In this document: piece by piece, positions 52,232 through 64,000 of the stretch
Numbering within the stretch: the stretch's first letter is position 1
Layout: every line of letters begins with the position of its first letter
Assembly: GCF_014287515.2 (NCBI RefSeq)
Contig: NZ_CP092473.1
Location: 2,321,001-2,385,000 of the forward strand
DNA: 64,000 nucleotides
Direction: 5' to 3'
Source: Roseburia rectibacter
GTDB taxonomy: Bacteria; Bacillota; Clostridia; Lachnospirales; Lachnospiraceae
The notes under the pieces: model-generated
The model's input: the letters and a program-made list of their open reading frames with translations, nothing else
What the model was told of the DNA's origin: nothing
Databases searched by the model: none
Program-made: the position numbers and the translations under genes

Positions 52232-52525
52232 TTACTCTTCCTCTTTCTTCAAGCTATCCAATAGATTTGAAGCTGGTGTGATTTTTACAGTCTTATGTTC
52301 TTTCTCAATGTAGTAATTATCATCAACATACGGACTGTATCTTTTTCTTGAATCAACTGTTATTGGCTCAACCTTAAAAAGATTTGTGATAAGAATTGAA
52401 TTATCTGCATCCAATTCTTCATAAACTAATTCATGGAATGAATCTAATACAGCTCGTACATCTTTTTTATATAAGCCTGTCTTTTCAGTTAATTTGTCTA
52501 TTACATCCTGTTTAAGTAATCTCAT
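52232..52525 (-). CDS. HU/IHF-family DNA-binding protein
   Basis: 97 residues. KQDVIDKLTEKTGLYKKDVR, then VLDSFHELVYEEL, the HU pattern; the middle (VEPITVDSRKRYSPYV) replaces the usual beta-arm, so DNA bending may be altered. It could help integrase or replication complexes. Confidence 0.8.
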   Translation of the reverse strand: MRLLKQDVIDKLTEKTGLYKKDVRAVLDSFHELVYEELDADNSILITNLFKVEPITVDSRKRYSPYVDDNYYIEKEHKTVKITPASNLLDSLKKEEE

Positions 52526-52542
52526 TGTGTCACCCTCCTTCC

Positions 52543-52983
52543 TTATACTCTAACTGTAAATCCTTGACTTCTCAAATAAGCAACTGCATCTCTTACCAAT
52601 TCTCCATTATCAACAGTATTTGCCATCGTTGCATCCCATACATGCGGTGTATTAGTTGCTAAATTCTTTCCACCATGCAGACCTTCATTCGCCCATGTTG
52701 CGACCTGTTGACCAGTTACACCATAGTAATTACTCATATAACCCACATCAATATAAACCAATGCTATCGCCTTACCTCTGACAATTCTTGCATTAACCTT
52801 AAAACCTGACCTCAAAAAATCATATTGTCTGCGATAGAAAATCGGATTATATGAATCGTAATATCCCTGTAGAAAGAAATTCAATGTCTTATATACTCTA
52901 TTTGCCATATTGTCAACCATTTTCTTCATTACTGGCTGCAATGCAATAGCCAAATCGTCCATATTATTTATTGCTTTTGCCAT
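52543..52983 (-). CDS. gp10-like phage structural protein
   Basis: 146 residues from ATG at 52983. YDSYNPIFYRRQYDFLRSGF, then WANEGLHGGKN, a pattern of small head-tail joining or tail completion proteins, distantly like the gene at 12689. In the excised circle it would lie beyond int, so structural genes lie on both sides of the attachment site. Confidence 0.5.
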   Translation of the reverse strand: MAKAINNMDDLAIALQPVMKKMVDNMANRVYKTLNFFLQGYYDSYNPIFYRRQYDFLRSGFKVNARIVRGKAIALVYIDVGYMSNYYGVTGQQVATWANEGLHGGKNLATNTPHVWDATMANTVDNGELVRDAVAYLRSQGFTVRV

Positions 52984-53392
52984 GCTGTCTGTCCCTCCTT
53001 GTAATTCTTCCAATGAAATGCATATTTCTTAATTCGGTCATATAAAGGCTCTGTGACGCTCTCTGTGGCTCATATAAGCATTTTATGAGCATTAGTGTGT
53101 ATTTGTGTGTCTTTCGATTTTAAGGCACAAAAATAAGCCCACATCAATCATATTGCTATAACTGATATGGACTTATTAAGATGTCCTAAATATAAATAAT
53201 GCACTGCACTATTATTTTTTACATAAGATTCTTTTCTCCAAATATAATTGATTATTTTGTCTCCATCAAAATTGAGCTGTCTCCATTTTGTCTCCACAGA
53301 TATACAAAATTATATCAATTTATATGAAGATATATCAACTTACTATTAATTTTTGATTTTTACGCAAACCCTATAAAAACAGCTCTAAGTCC
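52984..53392. other. Right-end control region of the element
   Basis: No gene. It holds a promoter-type AT-rich stretch, a terminator-like hairpin near 53135-53185 (AATAAGCCCACATCA / TGATATGGACTTATT) and the TGTCTCCA repeats next to attR. Confidence 0.5.
53255..53299 (+). repeat. Integrase arm-type repeats near attR
   Basis: Three TTGTCTCCATTTTG-like direct copies at 53255-53267, 53277-53290 and 53286-53299. Related copies at the other end are ATCTCCATTTTG (3781-3792) and GTCTCCATTT (3813-3822), all in the same orientation. Likely binding sites for the integrase N-terminal domain. Confidence 0.55.
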
Positions 53393-54325
53393 TTATTTCC
53401 CTACAATCTCCGCCGTATCGATAAACTCATACGGTGTCGTCTGGTACACATAATAATTCAGCCAGTTTGAATAGAGGGTATTTCCATGTGACCGCCACTC
53501 TAATCTAGGTTTCTTCGTATCATCATCATCCGGATAATAGTTGACCGGGAGATCGATCGGCAGTCCCTTTGCTTTATCACGTTTGTATTCCTTATCAAGT
53601 GTGACACGGTCATATTCCGGATGTCCCATGACAAAAATACGTCTGCCTTCATCTGCGATTGCAAGGAAAACGCCTGCTTCATCTGACTCAGCAAGGATCG
53701 TCAGATCCGGTATTTTCCGGATATCTTCTGCACGGACTTCCGTGTGTCTTGAATGAGGCGCCATAAAATAATCATCAAAGCCACGGACTAACGGCACTTT
53801 ACGGTTCATGACATGATGTTCAAACACACCAAATACTTTTTTATCCAGCAGATGCTTTTTTAGTCCATAATGATAATAAAGTCCTGCCTGTGCACCCCAG
53901 CACAGATGCATTGTGGATGTTACATGTGTCTTTGTCCATTCAAAAATATCACACATTTCCTTCCAGTAATCCACTTCCTCAAACTCCATCTGTTCCACCG
54001 GAGCACCTGTAATGATCAGTCCATCAAAATAACGGTTCTTCACTCCATCAAATGTCTCATAAAACTTGTTTAAATGACTCATGGATGTATTTTTTGACTC
54101 ATGGGATGATACCGTAATAAATGTCACATTGATCTGTAACGGTGTGTTAGACAATGAACGCAGAAGCTGCAGCTCTGTGTCTTCTTTTAACGGCATTAAA
54201 TTCAGGATTCCGATCTCAATGACACGGATATCCTGGTGTGTTGCACGACTTTCATCCATAACAAATATATTTTCCTTTTCCAATATCTCTTTTGCCGGTA
54301 AATCACTCTGTGTCTTAATTGGCAT
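53393..54325 (-). CDS. metA: Homoserine O-acetyltransferase, MetA family
   Basis: 310 residues; makes O-acetylhomoserine for methionine synthesis. Catalytic C142 ([12 protein letters not shown]) and H235 with E237 (VMGHPEYD) are present. E111 in GAPVEQMEF is the residue known to favour acetyl-CoA over succinyl-CoA in this family. The start at 54325 is set by GGAG upstream; the longer frame is too long for MetA. The final codons after DTAEI come from the inserted element (VGK instead of LASR). Confidence 0.93.
   Translation of the reverse strand: MPIKTQSDLPAKEILEKENIFVMDESRATHQDIRVIEIGILNLMPLKEDTELQLLRSLSNTPLQINVTFITVSSHESKNTSMSHLNKFYETFDGVKNRYFDGLIITGAPVEQMEFEEVDYWKEMCDIFEWTKTHVTSTMHLCWGAQAGLYYHYGLKKHLLDKKVFGVFEHHVMNRKVPLVRGFDDYFMAPHSRHTEVRAEDIRKIPDLTILAESDEAGVFLAIADEGRRIFVMGHPEYDRVTLDKEYKRDKAKGLPIDLPVNYYPDDDDTKKPRLEWRSHGNTLYSNWLNYYVYQTTPYEFIDTAEIVGK
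53410..53456. other. Attachment site attR within metA
   Basis: Right partner of 3670-3716, in the last codons of metA. Four of 47 bases differ, each at a third codon position. Distance between the two sites gives an element of 49,740 bp. Confidence 0.85.
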
Positions 54326-54368
54326 AATTATACTCCATTCTCTGAGCAATTTGTTGGGAAGCGGCGAC

Positions 54369-57232
<2,864 letters not shown>

Positions 57233-57256
57233 TTTTCACCTTTCTCTTTCTGCACA

Positions 57257-57290
57257 AAAGCGGAGACTTCTTTTTAAAGTCTCCGCCATT
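57257..57290 (-). terminator. Terminator after the SH3 protein gene
   Basis: GGCGGAGACTT and AAGTCTCCGC with loop TAAAAAG, followed by TTTT. Confidence 0.9.
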
Positions 57291-57347
57291 TTTACTATGA
57301 CAACAAGTCTGTTGCTGGAATCCTGCTACACATCATATATTCAGCAG

Positions 57348-58715
57348 TTACTGCAACAGGGAAGTTTTAATATATCCGGTCTGACCATTCCATGTCACCT
57401 TTGTCCAGCCTTCTGCATAACTCATGACCACCGTTACTTTCTCGCCTGTAAATGCGGTTCCTATCTTGCTGTCTGACTCACTCATTCCAGAACGTACATT
57501 TACAGAATCCTTTAATGTAATAACTGTTCCCTCTGCTATGAAATCACCTGCAGATGTCTGTTCATCATTACCACCATTATCTGTTTGTCCATTGTCTGCT
57601 TCAGAATCAGCATTCTTTGTAGTCAGATATTCTGTTTTGATATATCCGGTCTGACCGTTATAATTAACAATACTCCACTCACCATCTGTACCTGTTCTTG
57701 TAAGTGCTGTACCCTGCTCTAACGTACCAAGTTTTTCTGATTCGGTATCTGCTGCTGCCCTTACATTTACCGTATCTACTGCATAAACTGTATCCGGTTC
57801 GCTCTGCGTCGGTCCATTTTCCTCAGGCTGGTCTGTATTCTCTTCCGGCGTTTCAGACTGCTCTGCCTCCGTTGTTTCTTCCGGTACCTGCTGCTCAGTA
57901 CTTTCTGTTTCGGTATTCTGGCTTACAATCGTACCTGCCCACTCAGTGATCGCATTCGGAATTGTCGTCTGGATCATCTCGCTCAGCTTATCATCTGACG
58001 CAACTGCCGTGTCATATTTGTCCTGGACTTCTTTCTGGAGTGAATTGACATCTTCACTTCCCTCATACTCACTGATCAGGTTCTGGATGCTTGTATCTAA
58101 CGCATTTTCTTTTATCTTTAAATTGTACTGGCTGTAAAGGTTATCAATATATACACTGCCATCATCATTCGTGCGCACATAGAAGAAATCCAGTCCCGGT
58201 GCAACTGTATCTACATCCTTAAATTTTACTTCCACATAAACAGACACAAGATATGAAGATGCATCAAGCCCCTGTTTGGTATAACATTTGATATTCTGGT
58301 ATGCATCAACATACTGACTGAATACAGAAATATAGCTTTTCTCATTTTCTGACAATGGAGTGGCGATTGTCTGAAGAGTATCCGTATCTCCTGCTGCATA
58401 TGCGGTGTAATACTGGTTGATTAATGTATTTACATCCTCATATGCATCCACTTCAAATTCCTGCACTGCATCATTCGATGCCTCTGACGTAACTTCTGTT
58501 GCCGCAACATCCTGTCCGTTCTGTGACTGTTTCGGTGATCCGGCTTTCACTAAAATAAGCACAAGTGCAAGGAATAATACACCTGCTGTGATATACCGGA
58601 CATTCTGTTTTATGAACATAAGGATCTTATTTGTCCCACTATTTTCTGTTTTATTACCTGTCTCTTTATTTTCTGTATCATTTTTTAATTTATCATCAAC
58701 ATTCGAAGAAGCCAT
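57348..58715 (-). CDS. Membrane-anchored SH3-domain protein
   Basis: 455 residues. N-terminal transmembrane helix (ITAGVLFLALVLILVKAG), a NTF2-like domain (DVNTLINQYYTAYAAGD...), an acidic Glu/Thr-rich linker and two bacterial SH3 domains (VNVRAAADTESEKLGTLEQG; VNVRSGMSESDSKIGTAFTG). Likely binds cell wall from the outside. ATG at 58715 chosen, as the longer frame runs into the tRNA gene. Confidence 0.85.
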   Translation of the reverse strand: MASSNVDDKLKNDTENKETGNKTENSGTNKILMFIKQNVRYITAGVLFLALVLILVKAGSPKQSQNGQDVAATEVTSEASNDAVQEFEVDAYEDVNTLINQYYTAYAAGDTDTLQTIATPLSENEKSYISVFSQYVDAYQNIKCYTKQGLDASSYLVSVYVEVKFKDVDTVAPGLDFFYVRTNDDGSVYIDNLYSQYNLKIKENALDTSIQNLISEYEGSEDVNSLQKEVQDKYDTAVASDDKLSEMIQTTIPNAITEWAGTIVSQNTETESTEQQVPEETTEAEQSETPEENTDQPEENGPTQSEPDTVYAVDTVNVRAAADTESEKLGTLEQGTALTRTGTDGEWSIVNYNGQTGYIKTEYLTTKNADSEADNGQTDNGGNDEQTSAGDFIAEGTVITLKDSVNVRSGMSESDSKIGTAFTGEKVTVVMSYAEGWTKVTWNGQTGYIKTSLLQ

Positions 58716-58812
58716 TGTATTTTCCATCCCTTTCCATTTGTTATATAAAACTTCACAAAAATATGTAACAGGCGAAACATATAGTATGCCGCCTGCTATC
58801 TGACTGTCAAAA

Positions 58813-58884
58813 TGCACCCGGCGGGAATCGAACCCGCATTGCCGGAGTCGGAGTCCGGTGTTCTATCCATTAGACTACGGTTGC
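58813..58884 (-). tRNA. tRNA-Arg (anticodon CCG)
   Basis: 72 nt cloverleaf: anticodon stem CCGGA/TCCGG with loop CTCCGAC (anticodon CCG), T arm GCGGG-TTCGATT-CCCGC, D arm with TAATGGATAG. CCA is not encoded. The acceptor stem GCAACCG/CGGGTGC has one A-G mismatch at position 4-69. Confidence 0.93.
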
Positions 58885-58975
58885 CTGCTCTTACTATTCA
58901 TATAAGGGATCTACAACGCAAAAACACTTTTTCACGCACGTTTTATCATAACAGACCCTAAAATAATTGTCAACA

Positions 58976-59041
58976 AAAAATGCCGGCACAGGTTACCGTG
59001 TCATTCCGCACGCTTGTATTTTCCTGTTCTCCGGCATTTCT
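58976..59041 (-). terminator. Terminator of the DUF4422 gene
   Basis: AAATGCCGG...CCGGCATTTTTTG: the outer stem is AAATGCCGG/CCGGCATTT with a folded interior. Confidence 0.8.
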
Positions 59042-59047
59042 TAAAAT

Positions 59048-60160
59048 TTAATGAAGATCTTTTAATATACGATTCAGAAGATCCTTTTTTTCACTATCCG
59101 ATTCTTTTCCTATCATAACTGCCACCCAGACGGCAGTCCCCGATATTTTTTCTTTTTTCAGGAAACAGATATCCTCTGTGCTCTGACTGTCTTCGCGGTA
59201 CCTGCTTACAATCCGGTTTAATTCTGAGAAAATTTCTATCAGCCTGTCGAAATCATTTTCCCTCTCCAGGATCATTGTTTCTCCATGGCACCTTTCCTCC
59301 CCTGCGGTTGCAATGATCTGCATACAAAGATGCAATTCACCTGTGATATCCGACGCCTCCATCAATACATCCGGCCGCATTTCTCTTGTTTCCAGAAAAA
59401 TCTTTTTTGCCAGATCAACATCACGTTTTCTGAAACATTCGGCAAGTCTTTGTTTTAATTCACCTGTTTCTGCCTTTTCTCCAAGCATTCCCACCTTACA
59501 TTCATACACACGCAATTTCTTAACGGTAACCCAAACAAGCAATAGAAATTCAGAAATAAATCCAAATACTCTTTTATGGTAGGCATCTTCTCCCGTCTCC
59601 AGTTCAATCCGCTCTGCCACTTCAAAAAAAATGGAAAACAGCCAGGACGCATATTCATCAAATAATTTTTTTGATGTGACAAGAATATTTCCAAAATAAG
59701 TCTGTCTGCCATTTACCAGCGTGTCAAACGCATCTGCATATTCCGGGTATTTCTCTGCTATGACTTTTCCTGTCATTTCAAGCGCCCGTATATTATGATT
59801 TGCCGAAAATCCATCATAGTAAGAATTATTTAACTGAACCTTTTTCGTTGTGACCAGGTCATATTTCTTTAACAGTTCCCGGTATTCCGCCTCCGTATAA
59901 ATCTGTTCCTTTTCATTGATCAGATATCTTCTGTAATGGCAGGTACCGACATAATCCACATCATGACAATTTTTCCAGATCCAGTAAAATCCTGTCAGTT
60001 CACTGTAATAACAGTTCAATGCCGAGATCTGTTCTCCTGTATCATCTCCCTGATATCCAAAATCTTCCCCACATGCCCTTCCGACATGGAGCGGTACATA
60101 CAGTTTATCCGACAGCGGCGTGAATTTTTTGTGTGTCATGGTATATATGCGCATGGACAT
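59048..60160 (-). CDS. DUF4422 glycosyltransferase-type protein
   Basis: 370 residues. The first 230 match DUF4422 of polysaccharide synthesis loci: PLHVGRACGEDFGYQGDDTG, SALNCYYSELTGFYWIWKN, DYVGTCHYRRY. The last 140 form a helical extension. Probable sugar transferase for surface glycans, but the gene stands alone here. Confidence 0.88.
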   Translation of the reverse strand: MSMRIYTMTHKKFTPLSDKLYVPLHVGRACGEDFGYQGDDTGEQISALNCYYSELTGFYWIWKNCHDVDYVGTCHYRRYLINEKEQIYTEAEYRELLKKYDLVTTKKVQLNNSYYDGFSANHNIRALEMTGKVIAEKYPEYADAFDTLVNGRQTYFGNILVTSKKLFDEYASWLFSIFFEVAERIELETGEDAYHKRVFGFISEFLLLVWVTVKKLRVYECKVGMLGEKAETGELKQRLAECFRKRDVDLAKKIFLETREMRPDVLMEASDITGELHLCMQIIATAGEERCHGETMILERENDFDRLIEIFSELNRIVSRYREDSQSTEDICFLKKEKISGTAVWVAVMIGKESDSEKKDLLNRILKDLH

Positions 60161-60226
60161 GATATGTCCCTCCTCTTTTGTGTTGTGCTCTGCATAAATA
60201 AACTATAACACAATTATCCTTCTTTT

Positions 60227-61192
60227 TTAACCGATCCCATGTTCTTTTTTTATCATCTCTTTCATTTCATTCAAAATGTCTGCCGAATTTTTTAACTGGA
60301 TTTTTTCTTCATCATCCAGCGAGATCGGTATCACATCCTCCACTCCGTCTTTTCCAACAATGGCAGGCATACTGATCACGACGTCCTCCATCCCATAAAT
60401 GCCACGCATCATGGATGATACCGGCAGGATCGACTGTTCATTTCTTATGATACATTCACAGATCCTCTTTACCGCCATTGCGATTCCATAATACGTGGCG
60501 TGTTTCCGTTCAATGATCTCGTAAGCACTGTTTCTTACTTTTTCATAGATACGGTTTTCTGATTCTTCATGCATAAAATGTCCCCGCATTTCACAGAAAT
60601 CGCTAAGTCTCACACCTGAAATATTTGCATTTGACCATGCTGCAAGTTCACTGTCTCCATGTTCGCCGATGATAAACGCATGTACACTGCGGTTGTCCAC
60701 CCCTAAATGCTCCCCGATCAGATATTTTAACCGGGCAGTATCAAGCACCGTTCCCGAGCCGATCACACGGTGTTCCGGAAAACCAGAGAGCTTTAATGCC
60801 GTATAGGTAAGAATGTCTACCGGATTTGACACGATAAGGAGGATTCCCTCACAGTCTCTCTTTGCAATTTCCGGAATGATCTGTTTATAAATTTCTACAT
60901 TTTTGTGGATCAGATCAAGCCTCGTCTCATCCGGCTTCTGGTTTGCTCCTGCCGTGATGATAATGATCCCTGCATCTGTGATATCATCATAATCCCCGGC
61001 ATATATTTTTACCGGTCTTGCAAATGGAAGTCCATGGCTTAAATCCATTGCTTCTCCCTCTGCCTTTGCATGATCTGCATCGATCATAACCATTTCTGAA
61101 AAAATACCGCTCTGCATCAGCGCAAATGCCGATGATGCACCTACAAATCCGCAGCCGATCATCGCTGCTTTTCTGATATTCATTTTTCCCAT
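60227..61192 (-). CDS. ldh: L-lactate dehydrogenase
   Basis: 321 residues. NAD-binding GCGFVGASSAFA, Q85 in GANQKPDETR (Gln marks lactate rather than malate specificity), R91, D151 and R154 (DTARL), and H178 in IGEHGDSE. Converts pyruvate and NADH to L-lactate in fermentation. Confidence 0.93.
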   Translation of the reverse strand: MGKMNIRKAAMIGCGFVGASSAFALMQSGIFSEMVMIDADHAKAEGEAMDLSHGLPFARPVKIYAGDYDDITDAGIIIITAGANQKPDETRLDLIHKNVEIYKQIIPEIAKRDCEGILLIVSNPVDILTYTALKLSGFPEHRVIGSGTVLDTARLKYLIGEHLGVDNRSVHAFIIGEHGDSELAAWSNANISGVRLSDFCEMRGHFMHEESENRIYEKVRNSAYEIIERKHATYYGIAMAVKRICECIIRNEQSILPVSSMMRGIYGMEDVVISMPAIVGKDGVEDVIPISLDDEEKIQLKNSADILNEMKEMIKKEHGIG

Positions 61193-61267
61193 ATGATTTT
61201 CCTGCTTTCTGCCATGTAAACATGGCTTTTTTTATAATATTTCCTGATCGCAGAAAAATTTATACAT

Positions 61268-61303
61268 AAAAAGGGATGCCGCCATATGACGACATCCCTT
61301 TAT
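61268..61303 (-). terminator. Terminator of the ABC exporter operon
   Basis: AAAGGGATGTCGTCATATGG and its partner CGGCATCCCTTTTT form a near-perfect stem 45 bp after the stop. Confidence 0.9.
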
Positions 61304-61347
61304 GATCCATGACAATAAAATGTTTACGGATCATTCATTCTATTATT

Positions 61348-63201
61348 TCAGGCAACAACATCCTCAAACTGTGAATTATAAAGATTTGCATAAAATCCGT
61401 TTTTCGCAAGCAGTTCTTCATGATTTCCCTGTTCCACGATATCCCCATCCTTCATGACAAGGATCAGATCTGCATTACGGATCGTTGATAATCTGTGTGC
61501 AATGACAAAACTGGTTCTGCCACGCATCAGGTTATCCATTGCCTTCTGGATCGTAACCTCAGTTCTCGTATCAACCGAAGAAGTTGCCTCATCGAGGATC
61601 AAAATCTTATTATCTGCAAGAATTGCCCTTGCGATCGTAAGGAGCTGTTTCTGTCCCTGTGAAACATTGCTTGCATCCTCATTTAATTCCATCTGATAAC
61701 CACCCGGAAGCGTCTTGATAAAGTGATCGGCATGTGCTGCTTTCGCTGCCGCGATCACTTCCTCATCCGTGGCATCTAAACGACCGTAACGGATATTTTC
61801 CATGATCGTTCCTTTAAACAGCCATGTATCCTGCAATACCATTCCAAACGCATCCCTTAATTCCCTGCGGTTAAACTCTCTTACATCATGACCGTCTAAT
61901 TTGATAGAACCGCTGTTTACATCATAAAAACGCATTAAAAGTTTTACCATCGTGGTCTTTCCTGCTCCGGTCGGACCTACAATAGCGATCTTCTGTCCCG
62001 GTTTTACATGAGCACTGAAATCTTTGATGATCGTCTGATCCGGATTATAGCCAAACTGTACATGATCAAAATCAACCGTTCCTGTCACTGTACTCACATC
62101 TGCCGGATTTTCTGCAGTCTGATCTTCCTCTTCCTCATTTAAAAAATCAAACACACGCTCGGATGCTGCCGCCATCGACTGCACCTGGTTGATGACCTGT
62201 GCTATCTGCTGGATCGGCTGCGTAAAGTTTTTTACATACTGGATAAATGCCTGGATATCACCGATTGTGATCGTTCCACGGATCGCAAACAGTCCACCGG
62301 ATAATGCCACGGCTGCATAGCCAAGGTTTCCGACAAACATCATGATCGGCTGCATCATTCCGGACAAAAACTGGGATTTCCATGCTGACTGATACAGAAT
62401 TTCATTTGTACGGTTAAATTCATCGATCGTATCTTTTTCACGGTTAAATGCTTTGATAACTAAATGTCCGCCATAAACTTCCTCGACCTGTCCGTTGATG
62501 TGGCCTAAATATTCCTGCTGGTCTTTGAAGTATTTCTGGGAATTCTTAACCACAAATGAGATCAGTGCCATGGAGATTGGCAGGATCACGATCGCGATCA
62601 GTGTCATCAGCGGAGAAATACTGAGCATCATGATCAGTACACCGATCAAAGTAGCAACCGATGTAATGATCGTTGTGATACTCTGGTTTAATCCCTGACC
62701 TAAAGTATCGACATCATTGGTGATCCTTGATAAAACCTCTCCATAAGTACGGCTCTCAAAATATTTCATCGGCATGCGGTTGATCTTTTCAGAGATTTCT
62801 TTACGCATCCGGTAACAGATCTTCTGTGTCACACCTGTCATGATCCAGCCCTGGATAAAGTTAAAAGCTGCACTACACACATAAAGTCCAAGCACAAACA
62901 AAAGAATCTGTCCGATATAAGTAAAATCAATGCCTCCAGTGCCCTGAATCTTTGCCATCAGTCCTTCAGAAAGCGCTGTTGTTGCTTTTCCTAGAATTTT
63001 AGGGCCGATTACATTAAATACCGTAGAAGCTGCCGCAAAAATCATGACCACAATAATCGCTGCTTTAAAACTTCCAATATAAGATAACAGTTTTCCTAAA
63101 GAACCTTTTAAATCTTTTGGTTTTTCTCCCGGCTGCATGCCATGTCCCATCGGTCCTCTGCCACGGCGCTGCATTCCTGTTCTTTCTCTTTCATTACTCA
63201 T
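61348..63201 (-). CDS. ABC exporter half, second subunit
   Basis: 617 residues. Six-helix exporter domain (about 45-330) and ATPase domain with Walker A IVGPTGAGKTT, signature NVSQGQKQLLTIAR, Walker B ILILDEATSS and H-loop VIAHRLST. NVSQGQ instead of LSGGQ and the intact catalytic E are usual for the active half of BmrCD/LmrCD-type heterodimers. ATG at 63201 overlaps the partner stop by 8 bp; the longer frame lacks a site. Confidence 0.92.
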   Translation of the reverse strand: MSNERERTGMQRRGRGPMGHGMQPGEKPKDLKGSLGKLLSYIGSFKAAIIVVMIFAAASTVFNVIGPKILGKATTALSEGLMAKIQGTGGIDFTYIGQILLFVLGLYVCSAAFNFIQGWIMTGVTQKICYRMRKEISEKINRMPMKYFESRTYGEVLSRITNDVDTLGQGLNQSITTIITSVATLIGVLIMMLSISPLMTLIAIVILPISMALISFVVKNSQKYFKDQQEYLGHINGQVEEVYGGHLVIKAFNREKDTIDEFNRTNEILYQSAWKSQFLSGMMQPIMMFVGNLGYAAVALSGGLFAIRGTITIGDIQAFIQYVKNFTQPIQQIAQVINQVQSMAAASERVFDFLNEEEEDQTAENPADVSTVTGTVDFDHVQFGYNPDQTIIKDFSAHVKPGQKIAIVGPTGAGKTTMVKLLMRFYDVNSGSIKLDGHDVREFNRRELRDAFGMVLQDTWLFKGTIMENIRYGRLDATDEEVIAAAKAAHADHFIKTLPGGYQMELNEDASNVSQGQKQLLTIARAILADNKILILDEATSSVDTRTEVTIQKAMDNLMRGRTSFVIAHRLSTIRNADLILVMKDGDIVEQGNHEELLAKNGFYANLYNSQFEDVVA

Positions 63202-64000
63202 TGACAGACACCTCACTTTCCTCGATTCCAAGTTCTTTTGCAGAAAGCTGTGAACGTGCGATCTGCCGATAGGTCTCACAATTTTTCAGCAATTCCTCAT
63301 GTGTACCTTTTCCGACGATTCTGCCATCATCCAGTACAAGGATCTGTTCTGCATGCAGGATCGTACTGATTCTCTGTGCCACAATGATTACCGTACTGTC
63401 CTTAACTTTTGATGCAAGTGCCTTTCGAAGTGCTGCATCCGTCTTTAGATCAAGTGCAGAAAAACTGTCGTCAAACACATAGATCTTTGGCTGTTTTGCA
63501 ATCGCACGTGCAATGGCAAGACGCTGTTTCTGTCCTCCGGAGACATTGCTTCCACCCTGTGCGATATCGCTGTCATATTTTTCCTGTTTTTCTTCGATAA
63601 AATCTGTTGCCTGCGCGATTGCTGCTGCTTCTTTGATTTCCTCATCCGTAGCATCCCGCTTTCCAAAACGCAGGTTCGAAGCAATCGTACCGGAAAACAA
63701 TACACCTTTCTGCGGTACAAAACCAATCTCTTCTCTCAAATCTTCCATGCGGATATTCCGGATATCCTGACCATCTAGTGTAACACTTCCGTCCGTAACA
63801 TCATAAAGCCGCGGGATCAGATTGACCAGTGTAGATTTTCCGCATCCGGTACTTCCGATGATCGCCGTTGTCTTACCTGGCTCTGCAGTAAAATCAATAT
63901 CTTCAAGTACATCTGCCTCTGCACCCGGATAACGGAAGCTGACATGTGAAAAACGGATCACTCCTTTATGTTCTTTTAACTCTTCCGGAGTCTTTGCATC
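63194..64000 (-). CDS. ABC exporter half, first subunit, C-terminal part
   Basis: 268 residues visible, the gene runs past the window edge. ATPase domain: Walker A IIGSTGCGKST, signature NVSGGQKQRLAIARA, then IYVFDDSFSALD, where D replaces the usual catalytic E, and Q replaces H-loop His (IVAQRIST). This is the degenerate site of a heterodimeric exporter. Paired with the next gene. Confidence 0.92.
   Translation of the reverse strand, partial: DAKTPEELKEHKGVIRFSHVSFRYPGAEADVLEDIDFTAEPGKTTAIIGSTGCGKSTLVNLIPRLYDVTDGSVTLDGQDIRNIRMEDLREEIGFVPQKGVLFSGTIASNLRFGKRDATDEEIKEAAAIAQATDFIEEKQEKYDSDIAQGGSNVSGGQKQRLAIARAIAKQPKIYVFDDSFSALDLKTDAALRKALASKVKDSTVIIVAQRISTILHAEQILVLDDGRIVGKGTHEELLKNCETYRQIARSQLSAKELGIEESEVSVNE

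Noticed and set aside
63962..64000. GTG start for the last ABC gene at 63961
   Set aside because: The frame stays open to the window edge and the ATPase needs its membrane domain upstream, so the gene is cut by the edge.

Overview
The window looks like the chromosome of an anaerobic, low-GC Gram-positive gut bacterium, most likely a Lachnospiraceae (Roseburia/Agathobacter-like) Clostridia. The evidence is the ligA, MetA, RluF-like, DUF4422 and L-lactate dehydrogenase gene set with an Asp23/Gls24 gene, Tn916-type recombination genes, and strong GGAGG ribosome sites. This is inferred from gene content only. Nearly everything is on the minus strand.

Host DNA lies at both ends. On the left (1 to about 3.65 kb) are the 5' part of an Asp23/Gls24 gene, an IS1634-family element with an unusually long 167-bp direct duplication, and a self-inhibited Fic AMP-transferase gene. 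On the right (53.4 to 64 kb) are metA, ligA, a pseudouridine synthase, an SH3 protein, tRNA-Arg(CCG), a DUF4422 glycosyltransferase, ldh and a heterodimeric ABC exporter.

Between them is a 49.7-kb integrated element inserted in the 3' end of metA. Its ends are a 47-bp imperfect repeat (3670-3716 and 53410-53456) whose differences all fall at wobble positions of the metA reading frame. The left end has Tn916-type int and xis, then a very large tail tape-measure gene and two small tail-type genes. No capsid, portal, terminase or baseplate gene is visible, so this is a defective phage, a phage-plasmid remnant or a satellite. An IS66 element (13568-16195, 8-bp duplication) splits a 58-codon DNA-binding gene.

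The middle of the element holds the most unusual genes. There is a toxin-antitoxin-SecB chaperone trio resembling CmdTAC phage defence (16.4-17.6 kb). Next is a 955-residue protein with the hallmarks of a two-barrel RNA polymerase of the YonO/eukaryotic RdRP superfamily (18.0-20.9 kb). Then come a DUF3102/ParB-fold protein, a complete ClpX, a block of unknown genes with structured leaders, and a tubulin/TubZ-like GTPase with two winged-helix genes. A motif, CRGAGAATATTA, recurs in at least eight intergenic positions here. Three hairpin units with compensating stem changes lie at 26.94-27.08 kb.

The right half (32-53 kb) carries regulators with repeated operators, a serine recombinase, a VapBC-like pair, HNH proteins, a DUF262 protein, a sigma-70-like factor, a J-domain protein, a dense array of stem-loops at 42.4-42.9 kb, an Ltp-type superinfection-exclusion protein, a proteasome-like Thr hydrolase, a primase and an HU-like protein. 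Primase, HU, ParB-fold and TubZ genes together suggest an extrachromosomal replicating stage. The Ltp protein and the CmdTAC-like trio suggest that it protects its host from other phages.
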